64,000 nucleotides of DNA from assembly GCA_965153355.1 (NCBI GenBank), contig OZ231127.1, forward strand, positions 4,216,001 through 4,280,000, read 5' to 3'. The notes beneath the pieces are model-generated. The model was not told where the DNA came from and ran no database searches. It saw nothing but the letters and a program-made list of their open reading frames with translations. This stretch comes from Flaccisagitta enflata (Eukaryota > Chaetognatha > Sagittoidea > Aphragmophora). The position numbers were made by a program, and so were the translations under genes. Each line of letters opens with the position of its first letter. Within the stretch, counting starts at the first letter, position 1. Positions 1 through 9,289 of the stretch are shown here, piece by piece.

Positions 1-240
1 GGTAACCTATGCTTTCATATATGGGTAAACTACGCCTCCTTCGCCCTTGAATATGTGTTTGCGCTGTAACCGCATTCAATGGGAATGAAAGATTTTTTCA
101 TCGTCACTAAAAACACGCCCTAACTGGGGTATCGGGTACTAGTGACCATCTAACACTTTTGTGACTATCAGTTTTCGGTTTTTTGGATCCCTGCCTCTAC
201 CCAGGTGCTTGGTTACCCTAACATCACTGCCCCTGTCCAC
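1..240. repeat. Fragments of family C with a nested family D piece
   Basis: Bases 5-30 match the terminal repeat of family C (CCTATGCTTTCA followed by ATATGGGTA; compare 45062-45092). Bases 45-120 match the reverse complement of the left end of family D (TTGAATATGTGTT ... AACACGCCC). Bases 121-170 resume the outer end of family C (GGGTACTAGTGACCATCTAA). The order suggests a D element inserted in a C element. No gene is seen here. Confidence 0.5.
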
Positions 241-364
241 GATCACGCGGCTTTCCAGAATGTGCCAGAGTGAATAAAGTTGCTTCATAGTATTTGATGA
301 TGGGGAGGGAAATCAAAGCCAAAGGGCGGAAAAAGTTAGGAGAGTAAATCAAAGAAGATTTAAT

Positions 365-660
365 ACTTTTGACAGTATCATTCAGTGCACACGACTCAAT
401 AATCCGCTGTGTCAGTCAGTCCGTCCGTCAGTTGGTCCGTTGGTTGGTCTATCAACCAGTCTGAAACACTGCCTTTTCAGCGTTTATGGTCAATTCTTCC
501 ATCACGACTACTACCCGAATGCTTGATTTGCCTTTTTTCCCACTGCCCACCTACGCGTGACTTGGATAGCCGTGTTTCCAGCCATGTTCCCATACCAAGT
601 ACCATAAAGATAAGCGAGAACTATTCATCAAGGATAAAAAGTCAGCGCTTCCTTAGAATA
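365..660 (+). repeat. Degenerate family A/B copy and unique sequence
   Basis: The stretch CACACGACTCAATAATCCGC followed by GTCAGTCAGTCCGTCCGTC looks like a decayed head of the hairpin-capped A/B family (compare 8610-8660). The rest is unassigned. An 86-codon open frame lies across it, but it only reads the repeat and has no recognisable domain. Confidence 0.35.
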
Positions 661-769
661 AAAGATTAAAAAAAAAAAAGAAAAAAGAAAAAAAGAGAGA
701 ATAGTAATCACATTCTTTCCGTGATTTTTGTAACTTTGATCAGTTGTAACATTGTAGCAAGCATTTCCT

Positions 770-2035
770 TTCCAGATTAGTAAAAGGTGTTATAGAATTA
801 AAGCATTTCATCTCCTTATTGATAACAGTAACTGTAGAACAGGTGTTGTGGAATCCAAAATTTCCTCTCCAAATTGATAGATTCAGAGAATCAAGCATTT
901 CCTCTCTAAATTGGTAACATTAATTGTAGAACAGGTGCAGACATTAAGACTTATCTTTCCTTCCGGGAAGCAAAAACTCATCCCCATAAGATTCCGACAT
1001 GAAGAGTCAGTTTCAAATGGTAGATTTTTAAAACAATCAAGACAATTTTAAACAAGTAACAGTCTGTTATGATTGTCTGTAATGACAACTGCGCCTTGAA
1101 TTTAGACAATTCAAGGCAAAAACAGAAGAGAAATGCTTCAGGTTAACTGTTTGACCAATCTACTATATAAAATTTTCATCTTTTTCATGTTTTTCATAAC
1201 CATAATTCAAGACCTTCCGACTCAGTCACTTGGATTCCGAGAAGCGGCGCTTCCCGCTTCTCCACAATCTGTATGCCTGAACAGGTGTTATAGAACAAAG
1301 CATTTCCTCTCCAAATTGGTAACAGTAATTGTAGAACAGGTGTTATAGAATCAAACATTTACTCTCAAAATTTGTAACAGCAATTGAAGAACAGGTGTTG
1401 TAGAATCTAGCATTTCCTCTCCAGATTGGTAACAGTAATTGTAGAACAGGCGTTATAAAATCAAGCATTTCCTCTTGAAATTGGTAACAGTAATTGTAGA
1501 ACAGGTGTTATAGAATCAAGCATTTCCTCTCCAAATTGGCAACAGTAATTTTAGAACAGGTGTTACAGAATCAAGCATTTCCTCTTGAAATTGGTAACAG
1601 TATTTGTGTAACAAGTGTTATAGAATCAAGCATTTCCTCTACAAATTGGTAAGAGTAATTGTAGAACAAGTGTTATAGAATCAAGCATTTCCTCTTTGAA
1701 TTGGTAACAGTAATAATAGAACAGGTGTCATAGAATCAAGCATTTCCTCTCCAAATTGGTAACAGTAATTGTGGAACAGGCGTTATAGAATCAAGCATTT
1801 CCTCTCCAAATTGGTATCAGTAATTGTAGAACATGTGTTATAAAATCAAGCATTTCCTCTACAAATTGGTAAGAGTAATTATAGAACAGGTGTTATAGAA
1901 TCAAACATTTCCTCTTTGAATTGGTAACAGTGATTGTAGAACAGGTGTTATAGAATCAAGCATTCCCTCTCCAAATTGGTAACAGTAATTGTAGAACATG
2001 TGTTACAGAATCAAGCATTTCCTCTCCAAATTGGT
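770..2035. repeat. 55-bp minisatellite
   Basis: A tandem repeat with unit GGTAACAGTAATTGTAGAAC plus AGGTGTTATAGAATCAAGC plus ATTTCCTCTCCAAATT (55 bp). About 14 clean units run from ~1270 to 2035 with strict 55-bp spacing (AACAG at 1321 and 1376). About three more decayed units lie at 770-950, separated by ~300 bp of unrelated sequence at 960-1265. Units differ by point changes (for example CTCCAAATT versus CTTGAAATT in alternate units). No coding potential. Confidence 0.9.
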
Positions 2036-2294
2036 GGCTGAAAGACAATTTCCGGTTGTTTAAAAAAAGAAGAATAAAGAATTTTTGTGCCAGAGCAAAA
2101 GTTGAAAAAGAAAAAATAAAGAGAAGAAAAACCAAAAAAGAAAAACCAAAAAAGAAAAACAAAAGAAAAAAAGAAAAATGAAAAAAGTTAGTGGATCTAT
2201 AAAAAAAGGAAATCAGTATTCCTGATTCTCGAGAAGCTCAGGTTGTAAAATTCATTTTCATTTTCATAGGTTCCTTCTAGACTAGACTAGACTG

Positions 2295-2562
2295 AACAAG
2301 GCCGGATACACAAATACCCCAGTCGCGTGCGGGTGGACAGGGGGAGTTATATAGAAAAAGTCACTAGGTCGAGGGCAATTGGGCAGACGCAGTGTGCTGA
2401 AAAAGCACAAAAACGCCAAAAAAGTAAAATGAGGACCGACTAACCGACCAACCGACCGACCGACCAACCAACCAACTGACCAACCTACCTACCAACCGAC
2501 CGACCGACCAACGGATGGACGGACAAGGCGGGGTGTAGAGTCACGTAGCACGCAACTAAAAA
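2295..2562 (-). repeat. Family A hairpin-capped repeat
   Basis: Begins AACAAGGCCGGATACAC and ends in a (CCGA/CCAA)n tetranucleotide stretch, GTGTAGAGTCACGTAGCACG and CAACTAAAAAA. Same order as the copies at 32426-32614 and 49181-49418. The terminal hairpin is decayed here. Confidence 0.75.
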
Positions 2563-2985
2563 ATATATGTACGTTCACACTGACTACAGCTCGTCGCAGT
2601 TTACTTTCCCACTGTGCTTTTACAGTGGCGTGTGTAACAATTCATCCTATATAATCTCACAATCATTCAAAAGGAAACACAATCTGAAGAAAATTTGGAG
2701 AAATATGGACATTTATATAGTGTAAGCTGTAAGCTGTAAGTGTAAGTTGTAAGCTGTAATTTCCTAATAGCGTAAGCTGTAATTTGCTAGTCAACTTCTG
2801 CTCTGACCGTGTTCTACTTTTCCGCTCTTGATCTGGCCATAGTTTCATCAGTGTACTGTCTGTCTTGTTCTTGTAGATCTTGATCTGCCCATTTAGCTGA
2901 GAAAGACAGACTCTATGAGAGACACGCAAAGAAAACAGATACGCCATTGAGTGACACATAGATAGTGTGACACAAAAGAAAACGT

Positions 2986-3151
2986 AAGACAGATGCAGAA
3001 AGAGATACAATAAGACAGATGCAGAAAGAGATACAATGAGACAAATGCGGAAAGAGATACAATAAGACAAATGCAGAAAGAGATACAATAAGACAGATGC
3101 AGAAAGAGATACAATAAGACAGATGCAGAGAGAGATACAATAAGACAGATG
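2986..3151. repeat. 26-bp minisatellite
   Basis: About 6.5 units of AGACAGATGCAGAAAGAGAT plus ACAATA at exact 26-bp spacing. The open frames across it on the minus strand are simply the repeat read in different registers. A short TGTAAGCTGTAAG repeat lies just before, at 2715-2790. Confidence 0.9.
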
Positions 3152-3297
3152 GACAGAATGTGAGTCGATTTCTTTTGGGGGGAGGGGGTAAGGGGAAGGG
3201 GGAGGAGCTGTTAAAACGGGGCTCTGGCAGGAGTGGCGGCGGTGATTAGAAGGGAGACTCACTCCGTTACCAAGGAATAGGTCAATGCCTGCACTGT

Positions 3298-3310
3298 AAC
3301 AACAACAACA

Positions 3311-3353
<43 letters not shown>

Positions 3354-3370
3354 TGTCGACGACGACGATT
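3298..3370. repeat. (ACA)n/(ACG)n microsatellite
   Basis: AAC triplets pass into pure GAC/ACG triplets. On the minus strand this would read as polyR or polyC runs, so long frames across it are composition artefacts. Confidence 0.9.
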
Positions 3371-3484
3371 AAAATCGTCACCCAGCTCTCTGTGGTCATC
3401 ATCGCCGTCGTGTTTCGATGGTATCATTTAATGATGAATGTGGTTTTTGACATTTTGGAGATGAGTTGACCGCAAACGAAGAAT

Positions 3485-3761
3485 GGGCGTGTTTCCAGTG
3501 ATGACCAAAAACGCGGTTGTTCCCATCGAACGCGATAACAGCGTGAACACATAATCATGAATTTCAACCGTGCCACGAGGGAGTGAGCGAATTGAGTTAG
3601 CGATCCCGTGAATTGAGCGAGCGAGCAAAGCGAGCAAAACGAGCGAAGCCAAGCGGTGTGTTGCGGAGCAAGTGAGTGGACTGAACGGCGCGAGCAAATT
3701 AACATAGCAAGCGACGAGTGGCCCGTTCAAAACGCGATTGTCTGTAAGTAGAAACGCACCC
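3485..3761 (+). mobile_element. Family D repeat (GAGCGAGC-rich MITE-like)
   Basis: Begins GGGCGTGTTTCCAGTGATGA and ends GTAGAAACGCACCC, an imperfect terminal inverted repeat of about 13 bp. The core is rich in GAGTGAGCGAGC and GCGAGCAAAGCGAGC words and ends with GTGGCCCGTT...AACGCGATTGTCT. Related copies: 4877-5109, 49646-49742, 50342-50549 and 53752-53962. No target-site duplication is clear. Confidence 0.7.
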
Positions 3762-3879
3762 AATGACGAATGACAAATGACAAATGACGATAGTCGATGA
3801 TTGTGCAGAGAGAGAGAGAGACGCAGTCACAATTTTTGACTCCGCCTCAAATTCTGCCATCACTTTTCCAACAATATCC

Positions 3880-4157
<278 letters not shown>

Positions 4158-4517
4158 CTAACACATACACAGCTAACGCATGCAAACAAACCAAAACAAA
4201 CTCACTTCCATCACAATCCAATTGATTCAGTCTTACATCATTCAGGCTGTCTCAATTTTGTCCCATTCCAATCCAAATAGTCAAGTCGGGTCTGTCAATT
4301 TGCAAAATGTTTTTTTTTCAAAAGACATTAAACATCAGAGAGAAGTGGGAATTAAAGTTGAAGATTTTCTTTAATTGAATTTAGCTGCAAGTCTTTCAAA
4401 ATCCATATTAAGCCCTAAATTTTGTCATAAAGATAAAGAAGTATTTAATCACTGCAAATTTAGATTTGATGCTGGTTCCTGCTGCAACAGGGACAAACAT
4501 AGGAGAAGCAAATAAAA

Positions 4518-4678
4518 ACAAGGCCGGATACACGTAATACAGTCGTGGACGGTTGGGCAGGAGTAATAATGCAAAAAAACGCACGGAATACAAAAATATG
4601 ACGGACCGACGGACCGACGAACCGACCGAACTACCGATCGACACGGCAAGGTGTAGAGTCGCGTGTCCGTGACTAAAA
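4518..4678 (-). repeat. Family A repeat
   Basis: Starts AACAAGGCCGGATACACG and ends GTGTAGAGTCGCGTGTCCGT followed by GACTAAAAAA, with a GACGGACCGACGAACC stretch between. Confidence 0.7.
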
Positions 4679-4876
4679 AACATTGCTCCGTTTAGTTCAT
4701 TGGATGCATGTTAAAAAAAACCAGATAAAGACACTTTAAATATAAATATTTTTTAAAAACTTAATTTGAGCTATAATAAAGATATTGATAATCAAAACAG
4801 AAATGCTTTTGCGTTTTGACACACCTGATTGGTTCACTGGCTCAGTCCTGCTGGTTTCCGTTTAAAACTCAAGTTT

Positions 4877-5109
4877 GGGCGTGTTTCCAGTGACAAACAA
4901 CAAATGTGATCATTCCCGTAAACCGCGTTTACAACGTGAACACATAAATTAAAAGATTTCAACCAGGAGTGAGTGAAGTGAGTGAGCGAGATAGCAAACA
5001 GAGCACAGGGCAGTGAAACTATGCAAAGCGAGTGAGTGGAGCGAACCAATGTAGTGAGCGACCGAAAGACCAGTTTGCAAACTCGATTGTCACATTTAGA
5101 AACAGGTCC
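4877..5109 (+). mobile_element. Family D repeat
   Basis: GGGCGTGTTTCCAGTGACAA at the left end, GTGAGTGAGCGAG-type core, right end CGATTGTCACATTTAGAAAC. Same order of blocks as 3485-3761 but shorter. Confidence 0.65.
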
Positions 5110-5260
5110 TTTTTGTGCTTCTTCTGCTTCCGGACCAAATTTGCCTAAGTAATAACCACTTATTAAGCCGACTTAGGAATAAAAGTAAATTCTCTTTTTT
5201 TACACAGAATTCCACCAGTCAACCTTCTACTCTCGCTCTGTTCATCTGTACGCTTTTGTT

Positions 5261-5683
5261 TTATAGTCGCGCGCTACGCGACACTAGACCCCACTTTGTC
5301 GGTCGGTTGGTCCGTCCGTCCGTCCGTTCGTCCTTCCGTCCATCCATCCATCCATCCATCCGTCTGTCCGTCCGTCCGTCCGTCCGTCCGTACATACGTC
5401 CGTCCATCTGTCCGTCCGTCCGTCCGTCTGTCCGCCCATCCATCCGTCTGTCTGTCCATCCGTCCGTCCGTCTGTCTGTCTGTCCGTACGTCCGTCCGTT
5501 TGTCCGTCCGTCCATCTGTCTGTCTGTCCGTCCGCCTGTCCGTCTGTCCGTCCGTCCGTCCATCCGTCCGTCCGTCACACTTTATTTTTTTTTGTGGTCT
5601 TTTGCCTCACTGCTCCTGCCCAAATGATTGAGTGACCTCAATTACAGCCCCTGCCAACCCGGTAGCCGTGTTTCCGGCCTTGT
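5261..5683 (+). repeat. Family A repeat with expanded (GTCC)n array
   Basis: Head hairpin AGTCGCGCGCTACGCGACAC, then ACCCCACTTTGTCGGTCGG, then about 280 bp of GTCC/GTCT/ATCC tetranucleotides (5300-5577). The usual tail follows (CACTGCTCCTGCCCAAATG ... GTAGCCGTGTTTCCGGCC, TTGTT). The tetranucleotide stretch that is 30-60 bp in other copies is here about five times longer. Long frames on both strands are Pro/Ser/Val/Arg or Asp/Gly/Arg/Thr repeats only. Confidence 0.85.
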
Positions 5684-5736
5684 TAGATTCAAGTCACTAC
5701 GGTAAAGAGCACGCGACGTAGAGCTGTTGGCCTTGT

Positions 5737-5975
5737 TAGTTGCGGACACGCAACTGTATATAAGAGGCTTTGTCTATCCGTCGGTCTGTTGGTCCGTCAG
5801 TCCATCGGTCCGTCGGTCCGTCGGTCCGTCGGTCCGTTGGTTCTTTGGTGCATGATGCTGCAGTTGAATTGTTTTGTGTTTGTGAGTGTGATTTGGGGTG
5901 GACAAGGGTTTGGATGGTCGTTGTATGCCCATACCCACCCGTCCGCAACGATAATGTGACCCCCGCGTCACTTGT
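5737..5975 (+). repeat. Family B hairpin-capped repeat
   Basis: Head AGTTGCGGACACGCAACT (7-bp stem, 4-nt loop), then ATAAGAGGCTTTGTC and a GTCCGTCG array. Tail is CCCACCCGTCCGCAACGATA followed by ATGTGACCCCCGCGTCACTTG. The tail word GTCCGCAAC is the inverse of the head word GTTGCGGAC. Related copies: 9084-9279, 18593-18807, 29391-29615, 61458-61538. Confidence 0.8.
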
Positions 5976-6354
5976 TTTTCTTGAACCTCGAATCAGGGCA
6001 GTCGGTCTTCAGTTTGCCTTCTTGGTCCGGAAATGGGAAGTGAAACGAATATTCTCTCCAAATAAAACTTACACGCATCGGGACTGACTGAAATGAGTGA
6101 CTGCGTTTCAATAAGTATGTTAGTTACTATGAATGGGACTGACTGTATATTAGTCAGTATGTGAGGTGCTGTGTATCAATAAACTGTGAAAGTTTTGTTT
6201 GTAAAACAGTCACATAGATTGATATTCTCTACTTTTTTTTCAAATTGTTGTAAGAAAGAGGGAACGTAGGTGCCTACCTGAAAACAAGCCCAAGAGGGCA
6301 ACAGTCGCGTGCGTCGGGAAATGACAAACAAGAGTTCCTCCCCCCCAAGGCCGC

Positions 6355-6735
6355 GCGATATGTGCTGATACAATATCGATACAATATCGATACAATATCG
6401 ATACAATACAATACAATATCATACCCAAAATACCCAAAAATACCCAAAAATACCCAAAAATTACCAAAAATACCCAAAAATACCCAAAAATACACAAAAA
6501 TGTCCAAAAATACCTGGAATTACCCCAGTGCACCGTAAGTACCTAGATAAATTTAAGTACCCTACAGTACCCTACAGAACCCTAAAGTACCCTGGAGTAC
6601 CCTAAAGAGTACCCTAAAGTACCTTACATTACCCTAAAAAGTCAAAATTTTTAAAATGTGACCGACCGACCAACGGACCGACCGACCAACGGACCGACCG
6701 ACAGACCAAGGTGTAGAGTCGCATGCACACGACTA
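6355..6735 (-). repeat. 10-11-bp minisatellites ending in a family A head
   Basis: Three short-period arrays in a row: GATACAATATC units (6365-6415), TACCCAAAAA units (6420-6510) and TACCCTAAAG/TACCCTACAG units (6540-6640). They run into GACCGACCGACCAACGG and the family A end GTGTAGAGTCGCATGCACAC plus GACTAAAAA. This looks like an A element whose interior has been filled by locally amplified decamers. Confidence 0.6.
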
Positions 6736-7050
6736 AAAACAATTTGCATTGGTAAATCACTTTTGTACCTGTTCTTTATTTTTGCCTCTTATCTTCCCCG
6801 CCACCCCTCCTACTCATGCTTCTGCTCCCCCTTTCCCCGCTCCTCTTCCTTCATCTACTGCTCCTGCTCCCCCCTCTTGATTTTGTCCTGCTCCCCCTCC
6901 TTATTTTGCTCCTCCTCCTCTTTGCCTTATTATCAAATGCTTTTTTATTTATAAGGAAAAGAAATTCAGCACAGTGCGCAAAAAATTAACCTAAGAACTG
7001 TAGGCATGAATCTACTGACCAGTTTAGTAATCAATGCAAATCCTGCAAAA

Positions 7051-7277
7051 ACAAGGCCGACACCGTACAGTTGCGTGTGGTTGTTAAGACCATAAGACCA
7101 AAAGACTTGAAGACTAAAACACCAAGAGACTAAATGTAAATTGTCTTGAAATTTAAAATGACTTAAAATAAATTAAAACCACAATTAAAAGCTAAGCGTG
7201 ATCGACAGACCAACCAACGGACCAACTGACAGATGGACAGAGCGGGTCAAAGAGTCGCGTGCACGCAACTTAAAAAC
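7051..7277 (-). repeat. Family A variant
   Basis: Starts ACAAGGCCGACACCGTACAG and ends AGAGTCGCGTGCACGCAACT plus TAAAAAC, with ACCATAAGACCAAAAGACTTG-like short repeats inside. The interior differs from other copies while both ends are kept. Confidence 0.6.
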
Positions 7278-7532
7278 AGTCATCACTCACATGCAAAAAA
7301 GGAAGAAAGAAATTGATATGTTTTTGGTCAATAACAATTTTTAAGAACATCATTTTGCAAATATAGAACAGAGTGAAAAAAATTGGATCTGCATTGTTCT
7401 CATTTTATTTGGCTTTTTAACATTTAAAAGAATGAGTATAATAAAAATCCATGTTCATTAGGTTGGACGAAGATCCACGATCTCGGAAATCTGTCTAGCT
7501 TATATCAGTGATGAGTTCAGGGTCACTTACTA

Positions 7533-8312
7533 CAGTATGATTGTTTTTGTTTGTAACATTTCATGACGACATAACTTGAAAAGTTGTAGAGATAATCATA
7601 TCATGAAAAAAGATAGTGAAAGATAATGAAAATACATTTTATGATATGAAACTCCCAAGACTTTTCCACAGAAATTTGATCCAGATTTTTTATTATTAGT
7701 TGTAAGGCAAATTTGTCTAAAATAAACTGTTTTTCATGTTTTGAGATGAACTGTTTCTCTTTGGATTGATCTTATTTCTAAACGATTTGACCTGCAGATG
7801 CCGGATTGGTCTCAAATGAAAGATAATTTGAAGTAGTTTTAGAAAATAAATAGAAGGAAACCTATTTGGCAACAGGTATCATAAAAAACATGAAAGAAAT
7901 GGGTTCATTTTTGAAAATTTAAAAAGAAGAATCTGCCTATAGTTAATAAATTGTATTCAAAACATCAAATTAGTGCTTACTTTTAAGAAAACCATAAATC
8001 TATATCAAATTATCTTTCATTTGAGACCAATCTGGCATCTGTGGCTCAAGCCGTTTAGAAATGAGAGCAATTTAAGGGTAAACAATCAATATGTAAAATT
8101 TTCCCAAATTTTTCAATTTGACAATTTGTCAAGTTGGCCCTTTAGTTCATTTTTTCATGAGAGAATCAGATGTTTCTAAGTAGATCTTTTGATTGATATG
8201 TTATAAAATGTATTTGCATAGTCTTTTAGGAACTTTTTTCAGAATTCATTTATTTTGATTACTTTTGAAATTATATCGTCATGAAATGTTACAAATGATA
8301 ACAATCATACTG
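7533..8312. mobile_element. 780-bp foldback element with TA target duplication
   Basis: Left end CAGTATGATTGTT...TGTAACATTTCATGACGA is mirrored at the right by TCGTCATGAAATGTTACA...AACAATCATACTG. TA dinucleotides flank both ends (7531-7532, 8313-8314), as for Tc1/mariner-type insertions. A second internal inverted pair (7785-7830 and 8015-8065) carries GATTGGTCTCAAATGAAAGA and its reverse complement. No transposase frame, so non-autonomous. Confidence 0.75.
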
Positions 8313-8354
8313 TAAGAGCTCCTATCAAGTGTTAGGACCATGGAGTGAAAAAAA

Positions 8355-8600
8355 TTGTGGTCGTGCCACCCCCCCCCCCCCCCTTTCCTCTTAGGCCCAT
8401 CTTCTTCCATGTGAATTATCTCAATTTCTAATAGTAGTTAACTAGTAGGGTCTTATGCACTTTTTCCTGCCATCTCCTCATGGGACAAACACAGGGTAGG
8501 GATAAGGAGTTGGAATAATGGGAGATAAAGACCCCTAGCAGCCCCAAATAGGGCCAAAAAGCTAAAAAAACTGTATAAAAAAGGTCAATATGAGCAATAT
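8355..8600. other. Unassigned stretch with poly-C run
   Basis: A run of about 16 C residues at 8369-8384 and unremarkable AT-rich sequence. No gene or recognisable repeat is seen. Confidence 0.4.
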
Positions 8601-8605
8601 TTCTT

Positions 8606-8894
8606 TTTAGTCGCATGCACGCGACTCTACAACCCGCTTTGTCCATCTGTTGGTCGGTCAGTTGGTTGGTCATTTGGTTGGTTGGTCTGCTGGTTGGTTG
8701 GTTGGTCTGCTGGTTGGTTGGTTGGTCTGCTGGTTGGTTGGTTGGTCAGTTGGTACGTCAGTCGGTCACATTTTACTTCTTTTTATGATTTTATTTCTTT
8801 GACCTCACTGCTCCTGCCCAAATGGTGTAGTGACCCCAAATATGGCCCCTGCCCACCCGCACGCAACTTTGGTAGCCGTGTATCCTGCCTTGTT
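8606..8894 (+). repeat. Family A repeat
   Basis: Head AGTCGCATGCACGCGACTCT, ACAACCCGCTTTGTCC, a TGGTTGGTTGGTCTGC array (8640-8760), then CACTGCTCCTGCCCAAATGG and tail CACCCGCACGCAACTTTGG, TAGCCGTGTATCCTGCC, TTGTT. Confidence 0.85.
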
Positions 8895-9083
8895 CTGTTA
8901 TGTCTCTCTTGTTCTGTCAGCAAGTGCTGGGATGCATTTCTAAGAGCCCCTCGTAGGGCCTCGAAACCCCAAAAAATGGATTCTCCATGCAATTCTATTC
9001 AGAAATGACTTTTTTTGGGCACCTTTGAAGATTTTTTTTACAAGCTAGCTCAAATCTTGCATGTCAGGGGTAGGAAGAAGTAA

Positions 9084-9279
9084 GAATGAGAACAAGTGAC
9101 GAGGGGTCCCAATATTGTTGCGGACGGGTGGGCAGGGACTTCTAACCCCCATCTACACATCAACCCCCCAAACATAAACAAAAAGTATCTAAAACATTCG
9201 TTTTCCTGTTTTTGACTCAATCAATACGGATCAATGGACCGATGGAACAACAGACAAACGGACAAAGCATCCTTTTGAG
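9084..9279 (-). repeat. Family B repeat truncated by the assembly gap
   Basis: Reads ACAAGTGACGAGGGGTCCCA, then TTGCGGACGGGTGGGCAGGG at its tail end and GGACAAAGCATCCTTTTGAG before the gap. The expected head hairpin would fall in or after the ten N bases. Same orientation as the copy that ends the satellite array at 29391-29615. Confidence 0.7.
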
Positions 9280-9289
9280 NNNNNNNNNN
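9280..9289. other. Assembly gap (10 N)
   Basis: Ten N bases separate a family B fragment from the first satellite unit. The true left end and length of the satellite array are therefore unknown. Confidence 1.

Noticed and set aside
5261-5631. Long Pro/Ser/Val/Arg or Asp/Gly/Arg/Thr frames
   Set aside because: Translations of the (GTCC)n array on either strand.
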